Source of the DNA: Opitutaceae bacterium
GTDB lineage: Bacteria > Verrucomicrobiota > Verrucomicrobiia > Opitutales > Opitutaceae
Length of the DNA: 35,655 nt
Reading direction: 5' to 3'
Assembly (NCBI GenBank): GCA_005792355.1
Contig: SXSC01000295.1
Coordinates: forward strand, 1-35,655
Position numbers and translations under genes: made by a program. The number at the start of each line of letters is the position of its first letter. Position 1 is the first letter of the stretch. The notes under the pieces were generated by a model. It was not told the origin of the DNA and did not search any database. It saw nothing but the letters and a program-made list of their open reading frames with translations. Of this stretch, positions 25,906-33,452 are shown piece by piece.

Positions 25906-25996
25906 AAGTAATCAGTAATCCGTGGTCAGTGGTCCGTAGTCCGTTGTCCGTGGTCTGTTGTCCCTTGGTCCTTTAGTCCCTTGGTCTCTTGGTCCC
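25906..25996. repeat. Degenerate 9-10 bp tandem repeat (GTCCGTGGTC-like)
   Basis: The segment reads as successive variants of GGTCCGTAGTCCGTTGTCC and CTTGGTCC. About nine units with drifted sequence fill the space between the tract and the MFS stop codon. It resembles the short degenerate repeats found in intergenic regions of many large bacterial genomes. Confidence 0.75.
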
Positions 25997-27376
25997 TCAT
26001 CCCTTCCGATGCACCCCGCCGAAGTAGAGCAGCAGCCAGGCGAGCGGGTGCAGCACGGCCATGATCCAGAACCATTGCGCGTAGCCGTGCCCCTGCACGA
26101 GTTCGAGAAGGCCACCAGCGATGGACTTGATCGCCTGATCGAGAAACCCGGCAGGCTTGGTCGACGGACCGGAGACCATCGTTGCCACGATCAGGTTCAT
26201 AATGATGCCACCGATGGTGCTGCCGGTGGCGACGACACTGAAGACCGTGCCGAGGGAATGCTTGGGCACGATATCCACGACGATCGAGCTGAGGTTGATC
26301 AACCACGCGAGAGCGGCGATGACGGTGCAGACGGTGAGCGTGATCGCGAGGTTCAGCCCGGTGGCCTTCGCGATGAAGGGTGACAACGGCATGACGCAGG
26401 CGCAGCCGAGCATCACCCACAACCGGCTCGCAGCGGGCGCCGTGCCGCGCTTGACCAACTGGCCGGAGAGCCAGCCACCGAGCAGGCTGCCGACCCCGGC
26501 CGCGGCGTAGACGATCCACGTGATCTTGAGTTGCTCCTGCGATAGGTGGCGGTCGGCGCTGAGGTATTTGGGAAACCAGAACTGGTAAAAATACCACACC
26601 GGGTCCGTGATGAGCCGACCCACCAGCAGCAGCCAGGTGCCGCGAAACGTGAAGACCTGCTTCCACGTCCACGGTTTTTCGTTGGCCGCGCCCGGGTTTT
26701 CGACGGTCGCGGAGGTCTCAAGCATCTGCAGCTCGGCGCTGGTGATCAGTTTGCTGTCTCGGGGAGCGCGGAACATCCACAGCCAGGGGATCAGCCACAG
26801 GAAGCCGACGGCGCCGGTCAGGAGAAAAGCGATACGCCAGCCCGTGCCTTGGCCAAAGAAGCTGGCGACTCCCGGCAGCGTTTGCCCCCAGGCATGCGTG
26901 GCCAGGGGAATAACGAGGTAGGGAGCGAGGGTGGCGCCGAGGGTGGCGCCCATCGTATAAAGGCCGATGGCGAGCGCGCGCTCCTTGGCGGGAAACCATT
27001 CCGAGACTACTTTCGAGGCGGCGGGCCAGACGCCGGCTTCGCCGAGGCCGAGCAGAAAACGGAAAACCCCCAGCGACTGGACGCCCTGCGCCGCGGCGGT
27101 CAGCATGTTGGCGACCGACCACCACACGACGAAGAGCACCATGCTGGCACGGGTGCCCATGAGATCGGCGATGCGGCCAGATACCAGATACGCGATCGTG
27201 TAGGCGACGAGGAAGACGTTGACGACGTTGGCGTACGCGCGGTCGTCCATTTTCAAGTCCGCTTGAATGGTCGGGGCGAGGGCGGAGAGCGTCTGGCGGT
27301 CGACGTAATTCAGCACCGCCGCGCCGACGAGCAGCGTGGCAATCCACCAACGGAGATGAGGGATTTTGAGGTTCAC
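25997..27376 (-). CDS. MFS transporter, ACS/ExuT-like (sugar acid uptake)
   Basis: 459 aa with twelve predicted hydrophobic segments. NYVDRQTLSALAPTIQADL after TM1, GRIADLMGTR in loop 2-3, and FRFLLGLGEAGVWPAASKVV with EWFPAKERALAIG are the signature of the anion:cation symporter family, typified by hexuronate transporters. It would bring hexuronates or aldonates across the inner membrane by proton symport. It lies downstream of a TonB receptor (341 bp gap with REP sequences) and upstream of the FAD oxidoreductase on the same strand. The substrate is inferred from family only. Confidence 0.9.
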   Translation of the reverse strand: MNLKIPHLRWWIATLLVGAAVLNYVDRQTLSALAPTIQADLKMDDRAYANVVNVFLVAYTIAYLVSGRIADLMGTRASMVLFVVWWSVANMLTAAAQGVQSLGVFRFLLGLGEAGVWPAASKVVSEWFPAKERALAIGLYTMGATLGATLAPYLVIPLATHAWGQTLPGVASFFGQGTGWRIAFLLTGAVGFLWLIPWLWMFRAPRDSKLITSAELQMLETSATVENPGAANEKPWTWKQVFTFRGTWLLLVGRLITDPVWYFYQFWFPKYLSADRHLSQEQLKITWIVYAAAGVGSLLGGWLSGQLVKRGTAPAASRLWVMLGCACVMPLSPFIAKATGLNLAITLTVCTVIAALAWLINLSSIVVDIVPKHSLGTVFSVVATGSTIGGIIMNLIVATMVSGPSTKPAGFLDQAIKSIAGGLLELVQGHGYAQWFWIMAVLHPLAWLLLYFGGVHRKG

Positions 27377-27717
27377 GGATGGCGGGCGGTGACGGCGGCG
27401 GTCATCAGGAAAGTTCTAGCCCGTCAGAAGCTAAGTCGTATTCATTCAGCCCCAACCGCAAAAGCGACTCTTGCCCGTGACCGGAAGAAACAGAATGTAG
27501 GAACGGGTTTATCCCGCGATCCTTCGTTCGGACTGACTTTTGTTCGCGGCGTAAAGCCGCTCCTACACTTTGTGCAAACGCTCCGGAGCCGGCTCCGGGA
27601 ATTCTTGCCAACTGGGCGAAGGGTATGAACGAGCGAGGGCGAGGTGGCGGTGTGAGTGGAAAGAAGAGGCGGGCGCGGGCAGACAGCCTGGCTCGCCTCG
27701 GAGACAGGGCAGGCGGG
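27377..27717. other. 341-bp intergenic region with inverted REP pair
   Basis: No credible gene. The centre holds the inverted REP-like pair at 27496-27566. The remainder may carry the TonB gene terminator or an extra MFS promoter; neither could be identified with confidence. Confidence 0.6.
27496..27566. repeat. Inverted pair of REP-like elements (TGTAGGARCGG type)
   Basis: TGTAGGAACGGGTTTATCCC at the left, and the reverse complement TGTAGGAGCGGCTTTACGCC at the right, flank about 20 nt. Each is itself a small hairpin. The pattern matches the GTAGGAGCGG... REP class known from many proteobacteria and acquired or shared by other phyla. The sequence differs from the repeat flanking the RAYT at 4856-5779, so a different RAYT would serve it. 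Confidence 0.75.
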
Positions 27718-30387
27718 TTAGAATTTCGTTCTCGCCGTGAGGGTGAATTCGCGCGGCGCGCCGTAGACCCGGTTGCCGGTGTAGTAGGTCTGGTTGCGGA
27801 CGTTGTCGATTTGGAGCTGATAGTCGACGTGGTGCCCGCGGATCTTGGAACTGAAGCCAAGCGTCAGATCATACATCGTGTAGGCTGGAAAAACCGTGCC
27901 CCACGCCGTGAGGTGCGCGGCAGGTTTCTGCAACGATTGGTAGCGTGCGCCCACACCGATGGAGGCTCCTTTGAGCGTGCCTTGGTTGAACGCGTACCGC
28001 TGGAAGCAGCGGACCATGTTGTCCGGCGAGTTGGGCAGGGGGCGGTCCTTCAGCAGCCAGTAGTTGATATCCTGTGACACGTCGTTGGTCGCCAGCTTGG
28101 CAATCGTGGGACTGTTGCGGTAGAGGTGGCTGGCGCCGACGACCATCGTGTAGCTGGTCGTGGGCGTCCACACCCAGTCGGTTTCGTAACCTTCCGTCGT
28201 GTTGCCGTCGATGGTGGTCAGCCAGGAGACCGAGGCGCGGACGGCGGGATTGCTGGTGGCGGGATTCAAGTCGGCTTCCGTGCCCCGGTTGCGGGGATCG
28301 GCGGAATCCTTACTGATATCAAAAATCAGGATATTCCCGCGGGTCAGACTGAACCAGCCAAAGGAACCGGTGAGCTTGCGATCGAACAGCTCGTATTTGA
28401 GCCCGATTTCGCGACCCTTGCCGAGGTCGTTGGGCACGGGGTTGGCCGCCCGCTCGGCTGGCGTGACGATGTCGATCGGCACCGTGGCCGGGGCGAAAGA
28501 CACGCGGTTGACGAGGCTCGCGCCGGGCCGGGCGGTCTCACCCTGGTTCTGGCTGGCGAAGACGTTCACGCCCTTGATCACTCTCACGGTGGCGCCCAGC
28601 GTGTACGATTCGGTCTTGATATTCTTCGTGGCGCTGGCGCCGGGGAGCGCGGTGCCATTGCGATCCACGGTGGCGTTCACCGCGTAGCTCCAATTGTAGC
28701 GTTTGCCGGCGGTAAGCATCACGCGATCGTCGAACCAGCCCGAATTCAGCGCCGCAAACTCGGAACGGTTGATGTTGTGATTGTAGTCCGCGGTCTTGAC
28801 GCCGGCGGGCTGCACGGCGGAGGGCCACGTGGTGATCAGGCGGTTGTCGGGGAACGGATGAGCCCGCGGATCCCAAAAGGTCCAGGCGTTCGCCCCGGTC
28901 AGCACCGCGGGAACGCGGGCGGTGTTGACCGTGTCCGGAACCATGAAAGATGAGACAGGGACCGACATCGGGTAGGCGGCGTAGTTGAGCACGGCATCCT
29001 CGACCGTGCGCTCGGTGTCGCCAAATTGCGCGCCGAAGAGCAGCTTGCTGCTCATCACCCAGAGGGCCTTTTTCAGCACGCCTTGGAATTTGAGATCGCG
29101 GATGGTGTCCTTGGTGCGGTTGGCGCTGAAATTGTTAATTTGGTAATAGCCGGCCGGCTGGAGGCGCGTGCCAAAGGCATAGAGATCGTAGTTGAGCCTC
29201 GCCTTGGTGTAGCGGCCGAGCAGGGCGGCGTCGAACCACTCGGTGGCGGCGAGGGTCGTCTCGCTTTCGAAAATTACCGACGGTTCCGAGAAGCCGGCAT
29301 TGGGCCCAAAATAGTTGTACCGGCGGCCCGTGGCGGCGTTGCTCTCCTGCAGGGTCTCGCCCACGCCCAGCTCGGTCCACTTGCCGGTGGTATTCAGGAT
29401 ATCTGTACGCCACTGCCCGAACCCGCCGTACCCGATGCGGCTGCGATACTCGGCCACGGTGAAGGGCACGCCCGCCAGCGCACCGGCGCGGAGTTTGCCC
29501 AAATCGAGCAGCGACTGTCCGGGACGGTCGAACGCATCCTGATAATTCTGGGTCGAGGGCTGTGGCTGCGAAACGGCGTTGCCCTTGCTCGTGCGGTAGG
29601 CGACCTCGACGCGGGTGGAGAGGCGCTTGGTCACGTTCCACAGGACCGAGGGATTGATGAACGTCGAGGTGGAGTGGGAGTTTTCCTGCCACTGGTTGCC
29701 GTCGCGGTAGCTCATGATCACACGGTACGCCACGGTCTTGGCCTGGTTGATGGGACCGGTGAGATCGAGGCCGACGCGGTAGGTCTCATGCGAGGCAATT
29801 TTCAGGGTGAGTTCGCGCTGGGTGGCGAACAACGGCCGCTTGGTGACACCGTTGACCTCCCCGCCGAGAGTCGCGCCACCGACAAACACCGCCATCGGGC
29901 CCTTGGCGACTTCGACCCGATCGATGTTCTCGGTTTCGAAGCCATAGAACTGCCGCAGGCCGTTGCGAAACGTGCCGTTGTACGGCTGCCCGCGGAAGCG
30001 GGTCATATTTTCCTGCGAATTGCCGCGGCCGGCGCCGGGGGCGAAATTGCCGTTGGGGGTGTTTTCGTCGAGTGTGACCGCGCTGGCGAAGGAGAGCGCG
30101 CCGAGAAAACCAGTCTTGCCGGAATCGCGTAGGAATTCCTCGTTGAAGACCATGATCGACAGCGGCGTGTCCAGCAGCGCCTGGGCGATGCCGGTGGTGG
30201 CGACGGAGTTGGCGACGCGATAACCGGAATCTTTTGTGCTCTTGATTTCGAAGGCGGAGAGGGTGACGACCGTGTCCTCCGCCGGCTTTGCGGGTTGGAC
30301 GGTTTGGGCGGAGACGGTGGCGAGGAAACAACTACCCGAGAGGATCAGCGGGAGCGGACGGCAGGCGCAGAGGTGGAGGAATCGCAT
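27718..30387 (-). CDS. TonB-dependent receptor (siderophore-receptor-like architecture)
   Basis: 889 aa from ATG 30387 (MRFLHLCACRPLPLILSGSC..., signal ending VSAQ); the longer open frame begins in the control region. TVVTLSAFEIKSTKDSGYRV is the PVC-type segment after the signal. The plug at about 55-175 has TGIAQALLDTPLSIMVFNEE, GRGNSQENMTRFRGQP and IDRVEVAKGPMAVFVGGATLGG. The barrel ends in a terminal Phe (TLTARTKF). There is no carboxypeptidase-like N-terminal domain, unlike the receptor at 9797-13033. It is the first gene of the second minus-strand cluster, followed by the MFS and FAD genes, which argues for sugar-acid or oligosaccharide import, not iron import. Confidence 0.92.
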   Translation of the reverse strand: MRFLHLCACRPLPLILSGSCFLATVSAQTVQPAKPAEDTVVTLSAFEIKSTKDSGYRVANSVATTGIAQALLDTPLSIMVFNEEFLRDSGKTGFLGALSFASAVTLDENTPNGNFAPGAGRGNSQENMTRFRGQPYNGTFRNGLRQFYGFETENIDRVEVAKGPMAVFVGGATLGGEVNGVTKRPLFATQRELTLKIASHETYRVGLDLTGPINQAKTVAYRVIMSYRDGNQWQENSHSTSTFINPSVLWNVTKRLSTRVEVAYRTSKGNAVSQPQPSTQNYQDAFDRPGQSLLDLGKLRAGALAGVPFTVAEYRSRIGYGGFGQWRTDILNTTGKWTELGVGETLQESNAATGRRYNYFGPNAGFSEPSVIFESETTLAATEWFDAALLGRYTKARLNYDLYAFGTRLQPAGYYQINNFSANRTKDTIRDLKFQGVLKKALWVMSSKLLFGAQFGDTERTVEDAVLNYAAYPMSVPVSSFMVPDTVNTARVPAVLTGANAWTFWDPRAHPFPDNRLITTWPSAVQPAGVKTADYNHNINRSEFAALNSGWFDDRVMLTAGKRYNWSYAVNATVDRNGTALPGASATKNIKTESYTLGATVRVIKGVNVFASQNQGETARPGASLVNRVSFAPATVPIDIVTPAERAANPVPNDLGKGREIGLKYELFDRKLTGSFGWFSLTRGNILIFDISKDSADPRNRGTEADLNPATSNPAVRASVSWLTTIDGNTTEGYETDWVWTPTTSYTMVVGASHLYRNSPTIAKLATNDVSQDINYWLLKDRPLPNSPDNMVRCFQRYAFNQGTLKGASIGVGARYQSLQKPAAHLTAWGTVFPAYTMYDLTLGFSSKIRGHHVDYQLQIDNVRNQTYYTGNRVYGAPREFTLTARTKF

Positions 30388-30530
30388 GGAGGAAGATTTC
30401 GAGGGTTGATGTTGGGACGGGAATGCGCCCTGCGAGCAGAGGGGCTGACAGGCAGAGCGCGGTTGACGGTTGGGGGTGTAGCCCCACTCCGTGGTTGCCT
30501 TCAACGCTTTCGTTGGTGAAACCCTTCACC
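30388..30530. promoter_or_regulatory. Divergent control region, TonB cluster / LacI 2
   Basis: 143 bp between the TonB receptor and LacI 2 start codons. It holds the palindrome at 30514-30531. A TTGACG at 30463-30468 could be a -35 box, but no matching -10 is evident. Confidence 0.65.
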
Positions 30531-30531
30531 A
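30514..30531. promoter_or_regulatory. Candidate LacI-type operator 2 (TGGTGAA-ACCC-TTCACCA)
   Basis: A perfect 7-bp inverted repeat around ACCC that ends on the first base of the LacI 2 ATG. It shares the exact 12-mer TGAAACCCTTCA with 21950-21961. The centre is about 135 bp upstream of the TonB start codon. Binding here would also block LacI 2 translation or transcription, suggesting autoregulation. Confidence 0.6.
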
Positions 30532-31628
30532 TGGCAACGCCCTCCGGCCCCACACGCTCCGTTTCGATGCAGCAAGTCGCGGACGCCGCCGGCGTGTCGC
30601 TGGCCTGCGCGTCCTACGCGCTGCGGCGGAGTCGCAAGATCCCGGAGGCGACCCGGGAGCGGGTGCTCGCGGCGGCAGAACGGCTCCACTACCGGCCGAA
30701 TCCGCGCTTCGCGGCGCTCATGGCCCATATCCGCCGTTCGCGTCCCGTCGTGGCCAAGGAGGGCATCGCGTTCGTCTGGGTGCACACGCCGCGGGCGGAG
30801 TCGGCGAAGGATCCGTTTCTGCGGCAGGTTTTCCTTGGGGCGAAGGCGCGGGCCGAAGCTTTGGGTTTTCGGTTGGAGCAGTTCTGGACCACTGACCCCG
30901 GGATGACCGACCGGCGTTTGTCGCAGGTGCTCCGCTCACGGGGCATCGTCGGCGTGGTGTTCTCTCCGGTGATGCACGAGACCGAGGTGACGCTGGATCT
31001 GGAGTGGGAGCATCTTGCCCCCGCGGTCATCGGCAGTGCGCGGTGGAATCCCGAACTGCACCATGCCGGGCACCACCACTATCTGGCCATGCGCCTGGTG
31101 CTGGCGAAGCTCGCGGAGGCCGGCTGCCGCCGCCCGCTGGCCATCATCGAAGCCGAGACGAACGAACGTGCCCGGCGGGCGTGGCATGCGGCGTTTCTCG
31201 TCTATCATCCGACGCCCGACGCGGCGTCTGAGTTGCTGCTCTTCGGCCCCACCGCCAACCGGAGAACATGGAGCAAACGCTTGAAGGCGTGCGGAGCAGA
31301 TGCGCTGATCGTGGGCGGGAGCGACATTGTCGAACAGCTCGTGGCGATGGGAGTAATGCCACCGGCGGAGTTTCCCGTGGTGTGCCTGAATCGTGCCATG
31401 GAGTTGAACGGGATCGGCGGAATCGATGATCGCTTCGATCTGATTGCCGGCAACGCGGTCGATCTGGTGGTGAGCCAGCTCAATGGCGGCGAAACCGGCG
31501 TGCCTGCGATCCCGCGCATGCTGCTCTTTCCCGGCCGGTGGGTGGAGCCGGCTGATTCGCGCCGCACCGCGGCGTTACCGCCGTCGGATTCGGCCAAGCG
31601 CCCGCCGCTCGCCGGCCAAACATCCTAA
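30531..31628 (+). CDS. LacI-family transcriptional regulator 2
   Basis: 365 aa from ATG 30531. The open frame extends upstream but crosses the control region without homology, so this start is preferred. The HTH is VSMQQVADAAGVSLACASYA, the hinge HYRPNPRFAALM. The sensor domain shares long identical blocks with LacI 1 (VWVHTPR.ESAKDPFL, GAKARAEALG, SARWNPELHHAGHHHYLAM, NAVDLVVSQLN). The HTH recognition helix differs (LACASYALRRS versus LATVSYALRDD), yet both control regions carry the same palindromic core. It likely represses the divergent TonB-MFS-FAD cluster. A 30-residue Pro/Ser-rich tail follows the shared C-terminus. Confidence 0.9.
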   Translation: MATPSGPTRSVSMQQVADAAGVSLACASYALRRSRKIPEATRERVLAAAERLHYRPNPRFAALMAHIRRSRPVVAKEGIAFVWVHTPRAESAKDPFLRQVFLGAKARAEALGFRLEQFWTTDPGMTDRRLSQVLRSRGIVGVVFSPVMHETEVTLDLEWEHLAPAVIGSARWNPELHHAGHHHYLAMRLVLAKLAEAGCRRPLAIIEAETNERARRAWHAAFLVYHPTPDAASELLLFGPTANRRTWSKRLKACGADALIVGGSDIVEQLVAMGVMPPAEFPVVCLNRAMELNGIGGIDDRFDLIAGNAVDLVVSQLNGGETGVPAIPRMLLFPGRWVEPADSRRTAALPPSDSAKRPPLAGQTS

Positions 31629-31645
31629 ACCAGGAATGAGCGACC

Positions 31646-31665
31646 GGCCAGGGCGGCTGCTGGCC
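31646..31665 (+). terminator. Weak hairpin after LacI 2
   Basis: GGCCAG and CTGGCC enclose an 8-nt loop 18 bp after the stop codon. The T-rich tail is poor (TTGGCTTTGGG), so termination here is only possible. Confidence 0.3.
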
Positions 31666-31746
31666 TTGGCTTTGGGATTTGCGGGTTCACGCGCGTCGCG
31701 GTCGTTCGACTGATCGCCCTCACGCCGCGCTTGCCGGTTTCCGCAT

Positions 31747-31919
31747 TCACTGCCGGGCACCCGCGCGCTCCCGGAGTTTGCGCCGAAATTTCCCTGGGGC
31801 GCTTTTCGCAATCCGGGTGAACGCCGCATAGAAACTGCTCTGGGTGGCGAACCCGCAGTCTTCCGAGATGGAAAGCATCCTCACACGGCATTCGTGCGAG
31901 TTTTTTAACTGGTGATCGG
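31747..31919 (-). pseudogene. AraC-family regulator, C-terminal HTH scar
   Basis: The minus frame reads RMLSISEDCGFATQSSFYAA, then FTRIAKSAPGKFRRKLRE and a stop at 31747-31749. This is the second helix-turn-helix of AraC/XylS regulators (GF..QS.F...F....G.SP..FR). About 45 recognisable residues remain of a usual 270-300. The upstream part is gone, and the remnant abuts the stop of the enolase-like gene. It lies at the left edge of the AT-richer block, consistent with loss of a local regulator when that block was inserted or rearranged. Confidence 0.7.
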
Positions 31920-31921
31920 AA

Positions 31922-33223
31922 TTAAGTCCACCATTCCTCGCCTTGAACGAGGTAGCGACCTTTGATCAATTCCTCGTTTAATTCGATGCCAAAGCCGGGA
32001 CGATCGCTGAGCTGGATGTGTCCGTTGACGATCATTTCCTTGTCGTATCCCAACACATCGGGGTCGCCGTTGATTCCCCGACCCTGACGGTTGATCGGAT
32101 TGCTGATGAACGCTTCGTGCGCGACGAATTCACGAACCGAGGCGGCAAAGTTTGCGGAGGCAATCGTCGCGACGGGCCCCGCCACGTTGTGCGTTGCGAC
32201 CGGGATGAAATAGGTCTCCGCCAGGTCGGCGATCTTCTTGGCTTCCAACAAACCGCCGGCCATGGACACGTCGATCTCAATGATGTTTACCCCCTGATTG
32301 ACGATAAACGGACGGAAGTCATCTCGTCCGTAAAGGTTTTCTCCCGTAAGGATGGGCACAGGGGATTGCTCGGTCAGTTTAACCCATTGCTCGTTGTAGG
32401 CGATGGGAAGCGGATCCTCCATCCAGATGGGGCGAATGGGAGCCACCGCGCGCGCGAGCCGCAGAGCGCTGTCAAAATCGAACTCCCAGTGGCAGTGCAC
32501 AGCGATGTCAAATTCCTTGCCCAGCGCTTCCCGCATGTTGGCGTATCCTTCGGCGTTTCGGTCCACCTCCCGGTTAGACAGCCGCCGGTTATCCACGCGA
32601 TTCCAACTTTGGTCTCTCAGAACATCGCTTTTGCAGGCGGTCCAACCATGCCCCTTCATTCGGTTGGCAAATTCAGCGCACGATTCCTTGCTGAGCATGT
32701 CTTGGGGCCGGGTGGAGGCATAGGCTCTCACCTCAGAACGATGTGCCCCTCCTCCCAGAATGCGACGAACGGGCTGGCCGGTGATTTTTCCGATCAAATC
32801 CCACATGGCGAATTCCACCCCGGTGATGGCATGGGTGGCAATGCCGTGGTTTCCCCCGTAGTAGGAGGTTCGGGTCACCATTTTGAAGACGAGATACTCC
32901 AAGTCCAGCGGGTCTTGGCCCATCAGAATTGGCTTGCACGCATTCAACACGACATCTTTCGCTCCGTGGCCAGTTTCATCGTGATGACATTCGCCAATCC
33001 CAACCAGACCGGAATCGGTCGTGATTTTGACCAGCGGGCTGATGCGAATCCCGATGCGCGTCAGCACGCATTGCACGTTGGTGATCTTTACCTTGGTGGC
33101 CAGCGGGTGCGCCAATAAATCCAGATAAGGTTTGAATGCCAGCGCTGAAGCGCCGAGCGCCACGGTTCGGATGAACTGCCTTCGTTTCAAGGTGCTCGCG
33201 GACCCAATACGCAGTTTGCTCAT
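31922..33223 (-). CDS. Enolase-superfamily (mandelate racemase-like) dehydratase, Tat-exported
   Basis: 433 aa. LKRRQFIRTVALGASALA is a twin-arginine signal. The capping domain (about 45-165) ends FAMWDLIGKITGQPVRRILG. In the barrel, WTACKSD (K198) is the second-strand region, and AVHCHWEFD (243-249), WMEDP (E269), TGEN (E295) and THN (H345) follow at the normal spacing. Family members abstract a proton alpha to a carboxylate in sugar acids. The first metal-ligand position, usually Asp, aligns with His243 in VHCHW, which is odd or marks a subgroup. Sequence is AT-richer than the rest of the window. It is divergent from the GH120-like gene; the two may act on xylan-derived sugar acids and xylosides respectively. 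Confidence 0.85.
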   Translation of the reverse strand: MSKLRIGSASTLKRRQFIRTVALGASALAFKPYLDLLAHPLATKVKITNVQCVLTRIGIRISPLVKITTDSGLVGIGECHHDETGHGAKDVVLNACKPILMGQDPLDLEYLVFKMVTRTSYYGGNHGIATHAITGVEFAMWDLIGKITGQPVRRILGGGAHRSEVRAYASTRPQDMLSKESCAEFANRMKGHGWTACKSDVLRDQSWNRVDNRRLSNREVDRNAEGYANMREALGKEFDIAVHCHWEFDFDSALRLARAVAPIRPIWMEDPLPIAYNEQWVKLTEQSPVPILTGENLYGRDDFRPFIVNQGVNIIEIDVSMAGGLLEAKKIADLAETYFIPVATHNVAGPVATIASANFAASVREFVAHEAFISNPINRQGRGINGDPDVLGYDKEMIVNGHIQLSDRPGFGIELNEELIKGRYLVQGEEWWT

Positions 33224-33448
33224 GGTTTGGCGACCCTGCTGCGATCCCGATTCGATGCAAGTCTGCTTTTGGTCACCTTGGGGTCGAGGCCGTGCCCCAT
33301 GGGCACATGAACCCGAAGCGTATTAACTCCCCCCGGATCCAACCTCCATGAAGATCCAGTTTCCTACCAGCAAAATGGCTTCCACCAGTGCCTCCGCGCC
33401 CAGTGGCGTCAGGTCGAATATCAATCCAAACCTGAAGCCAACCTCACC
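33224..33448. promoter_or_regulatory. Divergent region between enolase-like and GH120-like genes
   Basis: 225 bp between opposed starts, with no Shine-Dalgarno at either start. GTGCCC-CAT-GGGCAC at 33292-33306 is a perfect hairpin or operator-like palindrome. The dispersed repeat (33325-33370) and a 34-codon open frame lie toward the GH120 side. Promoter boxes were not assignable. Confidence 0.5.
33325..33370. repeat. Dispersed repeat, copy 2
   Basis: This is the partner of 4448-4494, sharing GGATCC and ATCCAGTTTCCTA at matching spacing. It lies in an AT-richer block of different origin from copy 1, so it is probably a mobile or widely spread short element. Confidence 0.5.
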
Positions 33449-33452
33449 ATGA
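33348..33452 (+). CDS. Possible 34-aa leader ORF overlapping the GH120-like start
   Basis: ATG at 33348 opens MKIQFPTSKMASTSASAPSG and 14 more residues. Its TGA overlaps the next gene's ATG as ATGA. The first codons lie in the dispersed repeat. Translational coupling is possible, but there is no Shine-Dalgarno, no known homologue, and the length could be chance. Confidence 0.25.
   Translation: MKIQFPTSKMASTSASAPSGVRSNINPNLKPTSP

Noticed and set aside
25716..25976. Arg-Glu-Ser repeat protein on the plus strand
   Set aside because: It is a direct translation of the polypurine tract overlapping the FAD gene start; no support for coding.
25760..25996. CRISPR-like array
   Set aside because: Units are 6-10 bp and contiguous, without spacers or nearby cas genes.
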